Below, one piece after another: positions 16,811-25,680 of a stretch of 64,000 nt of DNA (position 1 is the stretch's first letter; every line of letters begins with the position of its first letter). The DNA comes from Bacteroidota bacterium (GTDB lineage Bacteria; Bacteroidota; Bacteroidia; Flavobacteriales; Flavobacteriaceae), in the NCBI GenBank assembly GCA_023434025.1, contig JAEYTL010000027.1:93878-157877 (forward strand), read 5' to 3'. Under the pieces are notes generated by a model. The model had not been told where the DNA came from. It worked only from the letters and a program-made list of their open reading frames with translations, and did not search any database. Position numbers and translations under genes: made by a program.

Positions 16811-18478
16811 CTAAAAAGTTGTTTTGAAACTAATATGCACAATCGAATTTGAAAGCTTAATTTCCTGATTGCCAACACTGCCGTTGGCATAGACCAAGTT
16901 AAAGAGGCCGTTTTTGGTGAGAAGACCAAAACCGAATCCTAATCCCAAAAGTGAATCATTCAGGTTAGTTGTTTGATCCTGATAATAACCGTAATCAATA
17001 ATGGAATGAATATACATGCCGGAAGACAGCACATACCGGTATTCCGTCAGTATAGACGAAAATAAATTGCCCTGCAGACTGTTTTCGTTAAAACCCCGTA
17101 TAGAGTTTATGCCGCCAAAGCGATGTAGTTCATTCACAATATAGGCATCGCTTTTCAGGTAGTAATTCAGTGTTTTGAGGTGTAGGATATTTTTGGTGTT
17201 TAAATAAACATTATGCCGCAGCTCGAGTTGGCCTAACAGTTGATTTTGTGAATCTATTTTAGAATCCCTGCTCCCTAAGCCAATTTTTACATCGACAGCG
17301 GTTTTTTCGGGAAACAGAAAATCATCGGTTTTAAAGTCGGTATATTCGAACTGCCCGGTAACGAAAGCATTTTTGAAATCACTGATAAAAGCAGAGTTCG
17401 TATTTTGAATATCACTTGATTCAGTGGACTGATAGCCTAAATAAATCCGGGTGTTGTAGGTGAGAAGATAACCTAAATCAATGGAAGTCCGCGTGTTTTG
17501 AAAAGTACTATCCTGTTTAAAAATCTGTAACTCGGTTTTAAGCCCCAGTGAACTTTTAAAAAGATACGGAATTTGTAAACCTGCATTAAACGTAGTTTGC
17601 TCATTACCGTCGCTTTTCCAGAAAACAGAGAATTGTTCGCCGGAATTTAAAAGGTTGTGCAAAAGTAAATCAACATAACCGTTAAAGTTTATTTTCCCGC
17701 CATCGTCATTTGTAAATCCCACAAAACCATCAAATCGGTTGGCTTTAGCTTTCTCTAAATATACATAAACTTTGGTGGAATCTTGCGTAAATAGTATTTC
17801 AGGATACTTAGTTTGTCTTACAAACCGGAAACTTTCCACAGTTTTATACAATTTTTCTAGGTTTGATTGATTAAAAGTTTGTTTGGCATACATTTTTCTT
17901 AAATTTTTCCGATGGCTTTCCGGGAATTTTTCAAAGCCTTCAACAACGATGTCGTTCAAGGCCCTTGGTTGGTTTGACTTTATCATCAAATCGGCGTATA
18001 GGTTCTTTTGTTGTGTCCTGAAGTTTTCTAACTTTAACTGGGCTAAGGAATAGCCTGTTGCTTCCAGACGTTTCAGAATATTATTCATAAAAGGCTGAAC
18101 GTTTTCAATAGGAAGCTTCAGCACACCCTCATTCACTTTATAATCATCACTTAAAAAAGGAATCATTTCTGTCTCTATATGGATAAACACGTGCGAAGTT
18201 TTTTTTCCTAAGCGGTATTCGAACAGAAAAGTAGAGTCATTTATCTTTTTGTTGGATAAGTTTTCATTTTCCAAATAACCTGATTCAAAAAGCTTTCTGC
18301 TGAATGATTCCGTTTCGTCAACCACGCCTTTAGCGTTCACAAATTGCTTGTTATATCCGATGGAATCAATTTTTTTTGTTTCCGTATAATCTGATCCTTT
18401 GATCGTTAAATAGAGGTTCTGGGCTTTTCCCCAACAGAAAAACATAGCGAGCAATAGTGTAAGCCAAAACCTTTTCAA
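16811..18478 (-). CDS. Omp85/BamA-like outer-membrane barrel protein
   Basis: A 555-residue outer-membrane protein with a signal peptide (MKRFWLTLLLAMFFCWGKAQ). One or two POTRA-like domains lie in about 20-220 and a C-terminal beta barrel ends in Phe. The barrel contains IRGFNENS, matching the (V/I)RGF signature of Omp85 proteins, just after RFGGINS. It is shorter than BamA (five POTRA, about 800 residues) and so is likely a specialised insertase or secretion porin rather than BamA. On the minus strand a CATATTTG-like -7 box lies about 50 bp upstream of the ATG. rlmB follows directly. Confidence 0.8.
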   Translation of the reverse strand: MKRFWLTLLLAMFFCWGKAQNLYLTIKGSDYTETKKIDSIGYNKQFVNAKGVVDETESFSRKLFESGYLENENLSNKKINDSTFLFEYRLGKKTSHVFIHIETEMIPFLSDDYKVNEGVLKLPIENVQPFMNNILKRLEATGYSLAQLKLENFRTQQKNLYADLMIKSNQPRALNDIVVEGFEKFPESHRKNLRKMYAKQTFNQSNLEKLYKTVESFRFVRQTKYPEILFTQDSTKVYVYLEKAKANRFDGFVGFTNDDGGKINFNGYVDLLLHNLLNSGEQFSVFWKSDGNEQTTFNAGLQIPYLFKSSLGLKTELQIFKQDSTFQNTRTSIDLGYLLTYNTRIYLGYQSTESSDIQNTNSAFISDFKNAFVTGQFEYTDFKTDDFLFPEKTAVDVKIGLGSRDSKIDSQNQLLGQLELRHNVYLNTKNILHLKTLNYYLKSDAYIVNELHRFGGINSIRGFNENSLQGNLFSSILTEYRYVLSSGMYIHSIIDYGYYQDQTTNLNDSLLGLGFGFGLLTKNGLFNLVYANGSVGNQEIKLSNSIVHISFKTTF

Positions 18479-18669
18479 CGCTTTTTTTAATTTTGATAAA
18501 AGTAACGTAAAAAAAGCAAATATGTTACAGTCCTTTTCGTCGCTATTTCATTAAAAGAGCTTTAAGAGTTTAATTATTTTTGTTGTTTCTGAACTACTCA
18601 AGATTGAAACAATAAGCAAAAGATACGTTTCAGGAGGTAATTCTAAACAGTGGAGTCATTTAAAAAAAG

Positions 18670-20865
18670 TTAGTTTTTAATGAATTTCATCCTGTTAGTA
18701 TTACCGTCTGTTGTTTTTATGATGATCATATAAATTCCAGACACTAAATGCGGGATGTCAATCTTTTTAATGTCCGGTTGCCGGTTGGTCAGTATTTTTC
18801 TTCCGGAACAATCAAATATTTCTAAACGTTCAATACTGGTTTCTGATTGTATAAACAGTTCGTCAGTTGCCGGATTTGGGTAAATTGTTATGCTCTTGCT
18901 AAAGGAATGTTCTTCTGTTGATAAGGAATTATGAATATAATAATAAATACCGGTGCTTACATTCGGGTTATTAGTGTCATTCACAATGATAAAAGGAATG
19001 TCATTATAGTGTGCAACAACATCCAGCTGACTATTATCTATGATTGTTTCAGTAGGTAAACCGATATTTTCCCAGCTGATACCGTTGTCAACGGATTGAT
19101 ATACCCCTTCGAACGTATGGGCAATAAAATGACCTTCGTTTGTGACTTTAAAACCCAATAGTTGATTACTCGGAAAAAGAAAAGGGGTGTTGAACGCTTC
19201 TAAAGAAAAGATTCCTTCGTTATTTTTAATCTCATATATATGACGGCCTGCTACAAAGGTCCGGCTTCCGTAAGACTGTATTTTAGCGTAAGCAAAAGAC
19301 AAGGTAGGGTTACTGTAATTAAACGGAATCAGTTGCCAGTTATTTCCATTGACGGAAGTGTACAATTGATCTGTGCCAAAAAAAGATATTTTGGCAAAAA
19401 AACGACCGTTGGCATCTTGTGAGAAATCTGAAAAACTTGAAGTTGTACTTAAGTTGGGATTACCGGCAACAGTAGCAACAACTGACCAGGTTTGTCCTCC
19501 GTCAAAAGAGCCATATATTTTTTGGGAGAGAAAAAAACTAGAATGGGATGTGAAAATTCCGTCCAGTTCACCTTTTTTAAATAAGGAAATGCCTCCGGCT
19601 GTCTGAAGGATAAAATCTTCCGGCACATTTGTTTCTGTAAATGATTGTCCGTTATTATCTGATCGGTAAATTTTTCTGAAGGTGTTGGCAAAAACGGTAT
19701 TGTTTCCTGCAACTATTACATTGTTTATTCCATAAGGTGTATCCCCTAAGTGGACTCCTGCCCATTCTTCTGACTGAGGTTCAAGCATAGATAGTTTGTT
19801 GGTAAAAAAGTTACTGTAGGCAAATAACCTGTTGTTGTGGTTAAACGTCAGTTGGTCAAGTGCTCCTTCTAAGCCATCATTAAGCTGTTCCCAGTTCAGG
19901 TTAGAAGTATTTAGTCTTTGTGTAATATACTCAGCCGAGAAATTATATATTCCGTTATTATTGTCGCTCACAATGCTTACGACAAAATGTGGTTCGTTAT
20001 TCAGATTGTTGTTTTCCCAGTTAATATTGTTCACAGGTGTTTTATAAATGCCGGATTCACTACCCATCCATAAATGCTCGGATGCATTGTCGTAGAATAC
20101 TGTCGTGTATTTTTCATTTGGATGAGGTAGGGACATTGTTGTCCAGTTAGTATAATCATCTGAATACAATAGTGTGATTTCCTGTGTGCTGATGTTTCTG
20201 TTCAGGGCATATACTCTGCCGTTTTCATCTTCAGTAAAACTAAAAACGTGTCCCGAAATGTGGTTGGTAGGTGAAAATGTATTTGCGTTGTTATCAGAAA
20301 TCCATATTCCCATGTGATTTCCAACCAGAAGTTTTTCGTTGGCGGTATAATGTAACACGCTTGGTGTGGCATTAAGATTTCCGGTTATTGTTTTCACCTG
20401 TCCGGCTGTTCCCTGATTGGTAAAGACTGTAATTTTTGGCGTTCCGAAATGGCCTGCAAAAAATAAGTTCGGATTGTTGGTCATTGCAAAGGAGGAATAT
20501 CCCTCATGATGCCCTGATACCGGACTTGTTTCCATCCAGTTGTTTCCCCAGTTTGAGCCAAAATCAGAAGAATGAAAAAGTCCCTGAAAAGCTGTTCCGA
20601 TGTAAACACGATTGGAGTTTTTGTCCACGGCAATGCCTTCCAGTGAAAGTGTGCTCCAATGCGTTATTTTCTGCCAGCTATTACCCGCTGTTTTGTAGTA
20701 AATTTCGTTATCCAGGGTAACCATAAACAAGGTGCCTGAATTGTTGGAAGCAATTTTTTTAGGGATAACGTTAACCGGGAATTCTTTATAATAGAACCAT
20801 TGCTGTGCATTTGACGGATGACTCAAAAATGCAAGTGTAATAATAAGGAGTAGTTTTGCTTTCAT
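18670..20865 (-). CDS. T9SS-secreted protein with sialidase-like (BNR/Asp-box) repeats
   Basis: A 731-residue surface or secreted protein with signal peptide (about 1-20). The body is a probable beta-propeller with repeated Asp-box-like motifs such as SDNNGQSF, SFDGGQTW and SVDNGISWENIG. The last 75 residues are a type A T9SS sorting domain (ITIYPNPATDELFIQ, then SGIYMIIIKT). No sialidase catalytic set was identified, so enzymatic activity should not be assumed. It lies 124 bp downstream of a LytTR regulator on the same strand. That gap carries a pair of CAACAGTA direct repeats resembling LytTR sites, so control by the neighbouring two-component pair is plausible. Confidence 0.85.
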   Translation of the reverse strand: MKAKLLLIITLAFLSHPSNAQQWFYYKEFPVNVIPKKIASNNSGTLFMVTLDNEIYYKTAGNSWQKITHWSTLSLEGIAVDKNSNRVYIGTAFQGLFHSSDFGSNWGNNWMETSPVSGHHEGYSSFAMTNNPNLFFAGHFGTPKITVFTNQGTAGQVKTITGNLNATPSVLHYTANEKLLVGNHMGIWISDNNANTFSPTNHISGHVFSFTEDENGRVYALNRNISTQEITLLYSDDYTNWTTMSLPHPNEKYTTVFYDNASEHLWMGSESGIYKTPVNNINWENNNLNNEPHFVVSIVSDNNNGIYNFSAEYITQRLNTSNLNWEQLNDGLEGALDQLTFNHNNRLFAYSNFFTNKLSMLEPQSEEWAGVHLGDTPYGINNVIVAGNNTVFANTFRKIYRSDNNGQSFTETNVPEDFILQTAGGISLFKKGELDGIFTSHSSFFLSQKIYGSFDGGQTWSVVATVAGNPNLSTTSSFSDFSQDANGRFFAKISFFGTDQLYTSVNGNNWQLIPFNYSNPTLSFAYAKIQSYGSRTFVAGRHIYEIKNNEGIFSLEAFNTPFLFPSNQLLGFKVTNEGHFIAHTFEGVYQSVDNGISWENIGLPTETIIDNSQLDVVAHYNDIPFIIVNDTNNPNVSTGIYYYIHNSLSTEEHSFSKSITIYPNPATDELFIQSETSIERLEIFDCSGRKILTNRQPDIKKIDIPHLVSGIYMIIIKTTDGNTNRMKFIKN

Positions 20866-20922
20866 CTAAATCTTTTTTTGATAAAATTAGAAATGTTATG
20901 ATAAAATATGATTTTTTATTAC

Positions 20923-20954
20923 CAACAGTATTATTTTCTTGATGAACAACAGTA
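20923..20954. promoter_or_regulatory. Direct repeats, candidate LytTR-regulator binding site
   Basis: CAACAGTA occurs at 20923-20930 and 20947-20954, 24 bp apart from start to start, 58-89 bp upstream of the T9SS gene. AgrA-type LytTR proteins bind paired ACAGTTAAG-like repeats about two helical turns apart. The word and spacing are similar but not identical. Confidence 0.35.
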
Positions 20955-20989
20955 ACCTGATTTTAGATTTTTAAATAAATGACACCGGG

Positions 20990-21706
20990 CTATTTTTTGA
21001 TAAGTTTTGCAGAAACAATTTCCTGAAAAAGGGAATCACTGTAGCTTCTTCCCACCGGAATAGAATGTCCTGAAATAATTACTTCTTCTCTTGACACTGA
21101 TGCTATATGCTTAACTGAAACGATATAGGATTTGTGTACCTGTATAAAGAACGCAGGGGGCAAGCTTTTAATAATATCTTTCAGCGACAGATATGCAACA
21201 GATTTTTTACAACGGGTATGAATGATAATGTAATTTTGAAGTGCTTCTATAAATAGAATGTCATTGATTTGTATAACCTCATACTTTTTGTTGCTTTTTA
21301 TGAAGAAAGATTCATTGTTAACAGTGTCGGCAGTTTTGTTTCCAGATATTATTTCTTTGGCTTTTTTACAGGATTTATAAAGGCGGTCAAACGAAATAGG
21401 CTTTAACAGGTAATCCACAACATCGAGTTCATAGCCTTCGAGAGCGTATTCCGAATAGGCTGTGGTGAGAATGGTTTTAGGTGGTTTTTTTATGGTCTTC
21501 AGGAATTCGATGCCGTTTATTCCCGGCATGTGTATATCCAGAAACATTAAATCGATCTGGTGAGTTTCCAACAGTTTTACAGCTTCTTCCGTATCGTCTG
21601 CGGTTCCGGCCAGTTCCAGAAAATCAATAGCGTCTATGTGTTCTTGCAACCCTTGTTGGGCTGAGGATTCGTCATCTACAATAATGCATCGCAGTTTAGA
21701 GTTCAT
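20990..21706 (-). CDS. LytTR-family response regulator
   Basis: A 238-residue regulator: receiver domain (about 1-120) with acidic pair Asp11-Asp12 in IIVDDESSA, phospho-acceptor Asp57 in MFLDIHMPG, and the conserved Lys in YLLKPISF. A LytTR DNA-binding domain follows (about 140-238), with FIEALQNYIIIHT and FIQVHKSYIVS. It starts 1 bp after the stop of the sensor kinase, so the pair is co-translated. The usual role is phosphorylation-dependent control of promoters with paired direct repeats; the T9SS gene downstream is the obvious target candidate. Confidence 0.92.
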   Translation of the reverse strand: MNSKLRCIIVDDESSAQQGLQEHIDAIDFLELAGTADDTEEAVKLLETHQIDLMFLDIHMPGINGIEFLKTIKKPPKTILTTAYSEYALEGYELDVVDYLLKPISFDRLYKSCKKAKEIISGNKTADTVNNESFFIKSNKKYEVIQINDILFIEALQNYIIIHTRCKKSVAYLSLKDIIKSLPPAFFIQVHKSYIVSVKHIASVSREEVIISGHSIPVGRSYSDSLFQEIVSAKLIKK

Positions 21707-21707
21707 T

Positions 21708-23852
21708 TTATTCTATGATTAATGTTAATCTAACGGTGAATGTTTGTTCGTTTTTCTCAATATTCAACGTGTGCTTTTCGGGATAGAGTAAGCAGAGTCT
21801 TCTTTTGGTGTTGGTAATGCCAATACCTCCGGCTGATTCGTTTGTGTTTTTAACAGATTCTGCGATATAGCTGTTGTTAATGCAAAAAATAAACAAATGC
21901 TTGTCTCTTTCCATTGAGATATCGATCGTATTAAGCCTCTCTTTATGATGAGACAAATATTTAAATGCGTTTTCTACAAAAGGAATCAGCAGCAACGGAG
22001 AAATTTTAAAACCTGAAATATTTTCGGGAATATGCAGCTGAACATCCGTGTTTTTCTTTTTTCTCATTGACTGCAACCTGATGTATTCTTTGAGGTATTT
22101 TATTTCTTTTTCAATATAAACTTTCGGCTGATTGCATTCATACAGCTGGTATCGTAGCAGGTCGGAGAAGCCCAGTAACGTTTCACGGGCTTCTGCGTCA
22201 TTTTTACTGATTTTAAAATAAATGGTATTAATGATATTAAATAAAAAATGCGGATTAATCTGTGCCTTTAAAAAATCCAGTTCGGCACTGATGATTTCCT
22301 TTTCCCGTGAAGTGATCTGAAGATGTTGCTTTTCAATTTCAATTTGTCTTTTTTTCTGTTGGTATTTGAAATGCAAAAAGACCAGTATCAGTATGAGTAA
22401 TAAAATCAAAAGACCGAGATAGAGTATTTTGTTCTCTGCTTTTTGTTGTTTAACCTGCGTCTGAATAAGTAGTTTTTCACTTACAGAGCGAAGGCTGTCA
22501 GCTTCACTTTTCAGGTCATATTCATGCCGAAGTTCCTGCTCTATAAACCGTGCTTTGGTTTCAAAGTTGTTGATGCTGTCGGTTATTGTTTGTTCCAGCT
22601 CAGCCATTTCAAAGGCTTTCTTATAGTCCTTTTCAATAAGGTATATTTTTTTTAGAAATTTATAGACTTCCCTTTTATTTTCTTTTATCTGGGTTGCAGG
22701 CAATAATTCACGACTATTCAGAAAATAAGATTTTGAAAGCCGGATAAGGTTCCTGTTGTCAAAACTCTTTCCTGTTTCGGCCACTTTTTTTTCTATTTTT
22801 CGAACAGAGTCCAATTGATAATAGGCTTTACCTAAAGCATTGTACAATTTGATGTCCCGCTTGGAAAAGTTGTTCTGTTTTTGAAAATCAAGGCTTTTTT
22901 CAAATTCACGTATAGCTGATTCAAAATCGTTCTGATGATAATACAACAGTCCTTTTGTATAATGAATTCTTCCTGTAAATATAGGTTCATGAATTGCTTC
23001 TGCCCGACGGATATATTCTGATGCTTTATGAAACTCTCCTTTTGTGCTGTAAACATTGGCAAATTTCAGGTAGAGGTTGATTTTATACAATGGTTCAAAA
23101 TGAATTTGTTTACTGATCGATGCTGCTTTTTGCAAACACGCAATTGATTTGTCGAACTGATGCGTTAAACGGTAAAGATCACCCATTGTAACATAGGTTG
23201 TATATTGCTGTGTAGCATCTTTCTGATATGTAAGGCTTTTGTAGAAAAACTCGATTGCTTTGTCGTTAATACCCAGTTCAGCATAATTCAAAGCAATGCT
23301 GCTACCGGCACTGGCCAGGGTCGAAGTATCTTTTGATTGTTTGGAAAAATCAATAGCTAATTGATTATTTATAATGGCTTTTTGAAAGTCACTTCTAAAT
23401 TTTGAGTAATACTGGGCTTTAAAATAATATAATTTACCGTAAATTTCATGCAGACCTTTTTCTTTAGATGAATCGACCAGTGCATTCAGGCGTTCTAAAA
23501 AATCATCCTGTAAGGAAAGTGTTTTAAACTCCCGTATTAATTTAAAGTAATCCTGATACGCTTTGCCCAGAAAAGCATATCGGCGAGTTTGTTGTTCCGG
23601 TTTAAGGATAAGTTGCTCAATTAACAGATTGAGTTCAGCAATATTCTTTTTTTCAATTTGAGTATACGCCGGTTCATGACTCCCTTGGTTATGAGTGTTT
23701 TCAATAGCTTTAATAAGATGAAGCACTTTTAAAGTATCGTGAACTTTTTCGGATTGTGCGTTGGTAATCGATGAATTAAAAATCAATAACAATATGACCA
23801 AAAACAAGCTGTTTTTGTTAAGGCGTTTGGAATAAATGAACTGACTTTTCAT
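21708..23852 (-). CDS. TPR-containing LytS-type sensor histidine kinase
   Basis: A 714-residue sensor. It has a signal peptide or first helix (about 15-32), an extracytoplasmic TPR array (about 50-420), a membrane helix (about 474-495, rich in Leu and Ile) preceded by a coiled coil, a short cytoplasmic linker, and a His_kinase domain with phospho-acceptor His535 in AQINPHFLFN. The ATP-binding domain has N-box PFVENAFKYL and GGIGITNTKRRL. A DxGxG G1 box is not seen, as I recall for many Bacteroidota LytS-type kinases. A perfect TACTTTTG box lies 69-76 bp upstream. The signal sensed is unknown; TPR sensors probably act through a protein partner. Confidence 0.88.
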   Translation of the reverse strand: MKSQFIYSKRLNKNSLFLVILLLIFNSSITNAQSEKVHDTLKVLHLIKAIENTHNQGSHEPAYTQIEKKNIAELNLLIEQLILKPEQQTRRYAFLGKAYQDYFKLIREFKTLSLQDDFLERLNALVDSSKEKGLHEIYGKLYYFKAQYYSKFRSDFQKAIINNQLAIDFSKQSKDTSTLASAGSSIALNYAELGINDKAIEFFYKSLTYQKDATQQYTTYVTMGDLYRLTHQFDKSIACLQKAASISKQIHFEPLYKINLYLKFANVYSTKGEFHKASEYIRRAEAIHEPIFTGRIHYTKGLLYYHQNDFESAIREFEKSLDFQKQNNFSKRDIKLYNALGKAYYQLDSVRKIEKKVAETGKSFDNRNLIRLSKSYFLNSRELLPATQIKENKREVYKFLKKIYLIEKDYKKAFEMAELEQTITDSINNFETKARFIEQELRHEYDLKSEADSLRSVSEKLLIQTQVKQQKAENKILYLGLLILLLILILVFLHFKYQQKKRQIEIEKQHLQITSREKEIISAELDFLKAQINPHFLFNIINTIYFKISKNDAEARETLLGFSDLLRYQLYECNQPKVYIEKEIKYLKEYIRLQSMRKKKNTDVQLHIPENISGFKISPLLLIPFVENAFKYLSHHKERLNTIDISMERDKHLFIFCINNSYIAESVKNTNESAGGIGITNTKRRLCLLYPEKHTLNIEKNEQTFTVRLTLIIE

Positions 23853-23920
23853 TTGTTTCTGGCATATTGTATAAATAAGTGATTATCTAAATAGGTTTAG
23901 GTATAATCAAGAGGTATATT

Positions 23921-23928
23921 CAAAAGTA
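23921..23928 (-). promoter_or_regulatory. -7 promoter box for the kinase-regulator operon
   Basis: On the minus strand this reads TACTTTTG, an exact TAnnTTTG match. No convincing -33 box lies at 19-21 nt. A start here gives a leader of about 65 nt. Confidence 0.45.
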
Positions 23929-23990
23929 GGCAAAAATATTTGATGAAGATGCTGTTTCGTCATAAAAATAGCCAAACCGGAACAATTGGA

Positions 23991-24890
23991 TTACAGCGAA
24001 TCAAAAATTGATTTTTGAATGCTCTGTTTTGCCGGTACAGCTAAAGAAAGATTGAGTTCCTGGTTTAATTTTTCGATAAAATGTGTAGCTAACAAAGGAG
24101 ATTCCACTTCGATATTCTGATGAACAAAAAAATATAATTTCTGCAGCCCTTCTTCCTTCCATTTTTTGATGCGTTTGACCCAATCATTTAGCCGTTCGGT
24201 ATCGGTAGGGTGATTGGCTCCTACATAGCGGACAAAAGCCACCGGACTCGTGAGCCGCATATGTAACATGTCTCTTCTGCCGGCTGTATCTACAATAATG
24301 TTGGCAATACCCAGTTGTTCCAATAAAGCGGTGTACTTTTTACTGATGTCTTTATCTGAAAACCATTCTTCATTCCGGACTTCTACGGCTAGAGGAATTT
24401 CTTTAGGGAAGAACAGTAATACATCCTTAAGTTTTTCAAAGTCTTTTGGATTAAAGTTTTCGTGCAACTGCATAAATACCATGCCAAGGCGATCTTCAAA
24501 ATTGCTGACAGCATTGCAGAAATTTATTATTGGCTCTTGCACATTAACCAATCTTCGGTAGTGTGTGATCAAATCGGTGACTTTCGGAAAAAATTTAAAC
24601 CCTTCAGGTGTTTTGTTTTTCCATGTTTCTATTTGTTGCCAGTCGGGCATTTTGTAGAAGGTGGCGTTCATTTCAATGGCGTTGAACTGACGTGAGTAAT
24701 AAGTTAATTCGTCTTTAATACCACGGGGATAAAATCCTTTCAGGTCTGTACGGTTCCATTTGGCACAGCCCACATATATTTCAGGTAAAGCATCTTTTTT
24801 ATAAAGATTCAATACACTCTTGGTGTCTGGATGATCTGACGGAAGAGTGAAATCTACTAAATCAGGTCTGTCTGTTTTTCCGAATTTCAT
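23991..24890 (-). CDS. DUF72-family TIM-barrel protein
   Basis: A 299-residue member of DUF72 (YecE family). The features are EIYVGCAKWNRTDLKGFYP, the ARQFNAIEMNATFYKMP-like region, FKFFPKV, LGMVFMQLHENF and the C-terminal KLYFFVHQN. The family has a TIM-barrel fold related to endonuclease IV, but its biochemical role is unknown. It is divergent from the rpsL operon and upstream of the kinase gene on the same strand (138-bp gap with its own promoter box), so it is probably a separate unit. Confidence 0.88.
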   Translation of the reverse strand: MKFGKTDRPDLVDFTLPSDHPDTKSVLNLYKKDALPEIYVGCAKWNRTDLKGFYPRGIKDELTYYSRQFNAIEMNATFYKMPDWQQIETWKNKTPEGFKFFPKVTDLITHYRRLVNVQEPIINFCNAVSNFEDRLGMVFMQLHENFNPKDFEKLKDVLLFFPKEIPLAVEVRNEEWFSDKDISKKYTALLEQLGIANIIVDTAGRRDMLHMRLTSPVAFVRYVGANHPTDTERLNDWVKRIKKWKEEGLQKLYFFVHQNIEVESPLLATHFIEKLNQELNLSLAVPAKQSIQKSIFDSL

Positions 24891-24934
24891 GATATTGGCT
24901 TGGTGTAATGAAGATGTTAAGGAGTTTATCAGGG

Positions 24935-24966
24935 TAAAGATAATGAATCTATTTAAAGTGTAACAA
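24935..24966 (-). promoter_or_regulatory. Candidate promoter for the DUF72 gene
   Basis: On the minus strand: TTG (24966-24964), a 21-nt gap, then TATCTTTA (24942-24935), one mismatch from TAnnTTTG, about 45 bp before the ATG. Confidence 0.4.
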
Positions 24967-25167
24967 GGTTTTCAGTATATGTGAACGATACAACGATACT
25001 GTAATTGTAATGTCTTTTTGATTTGCTTTTATAAGGATTGCAATGTGAGTGAATTGATTTTAAGCTTTTGAAGCTATTGTGTATGAGATGAACGAAGCGG
25101 ATTTTATTTTCCTTTTCTTGGAATCCGTTGCAAAAAATACAACTCAAACAAAATAAATAAATTATGA

Positions 25168-25198
25168 TTTGTTTTGATAAAAAATATTACTACATTTG
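25168..25198 (+). promoter_or_regulatory. Promoter of the str-S10-spc-alpha operon
   Basis: TTTG at 25168-25171, exactly 19 nt, then TACATTTG at 25191-25198. Both boxes and the spacing match the Bacteroidota housekeeping consensus, 54 bp before the rpsL ATG. This is the best promoter in the window. Confidence 0.85.
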
Positions 25199-25199
25199 C

Positions 25200-25219
25200 A
25201 ACCCCTAAAAATAGGGGTT
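25200..25219 (+). promoter_or_regulatory. Hairpin at the 5' end of the rpsL leader
   Basis: AACCCCTA and TAGGGGTT form a perfect 8-bp stem with an AAAA loop, starting 2 bp after the -7 box, so it would sit at the extreme 5' end of the transcript. There is no T-tract, so it is not a terminator. Confidence 0.7.
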
Positions 25220-25252
25220 ATTTTAAAAACATAGAAATTTTTAGTATTAATT

Positions 25253-25657
25253 ATGCCAACAATTCAACAATTAGTAAGAACAGGGAGAGCCCAAGTAACT
25301 AAGAAGAGTAAATCGGCTGCTTTAGATTCTTGTCCTCAACGAAGAGGTGTGTGTACTCGTGTTTACACAACGACTCCAAAAAAACCAAACTCAGCGATGA
25401 GAAAAGTTGCAAGGGTTCGTTTGACAAACGGAAACGAGGTGAATGCATACATTCCCGGAGAAGGACACAATCTGCAAGAGCACTCGATAGTATTAGTTAG
25501 AGGCGGAAGGGTAAAAGATTTACCAGGTGTTAGATACCATATCGTTCGTGGTGCATTGGATACTGCCGGAGTGGCAGGCCGTACGCAACGTCGTTCGAAA
25601 TATGGAGCAAAACGTCCAAAACCAGGTCAAGCAGCAGCACCCGCAAAGAAAAAGTAA
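25253..25657 (+). CDS. rpsL: Ribosomal protein uS12
   Basis: Decoding-centre protein of the 30S subunit and first gene of the operon. TPKKPNSAMRK is present with Lys43, and Lys88 precedes DLPGVRYH; these are the wild-type residues at the positions where streptomycin-resistance changes arise. At 134 residues it is about 10 longer than usual, owing to a Lys/Pro/Ala tail (GQAAAPAKKK) of the kind seen in this phylum. Confidence 0.98.
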   Translation: MPTIQQLVRTGRAQVTKKSKSAALDSCPQRRGVCTRVYTTTPKKPNSAMRKVARVRLTNGNEVNAYIPGEGHNLQEHSIVLVRGGRVKDLPGVRYHIVRGALDTAGVAGRTQRRSKYGAKRPKPGQAAAPAKKK

Positions 25658-25680
25658 TTAGAAACTTTTAAAGAAAAGAC

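Larger units (their letters stand above)
24891..25252. other. Divergent intergenic region between the DUF72 gene and rpsL
   Basis: This 362-bp gap holds a leftward promoter near 24935-24966 and the rightward rpsL promoter and hairpin at 25168-25219. The middle (about 24970-25160) is A+T-rich with no tRNA-like fold. A 64-codon reading frame on the minus strand lacks any recognisable feature. I see nothing else in it. Confidence 0.7.

Noticed and set aside
16783..16929. N-terminal extension of rlmB by 49 codons
   Set aside because: The added residues resemble no SPOUT protein, overlap the Omp85-like gene, and the ATG at 16782 gives the family N-terminus.
24953..25147. 64-codon minus-strand frame in the DUF72-rpsL gap
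   Set aside because: No signal peptide, domain or start context, and it lies over promoter sequence.
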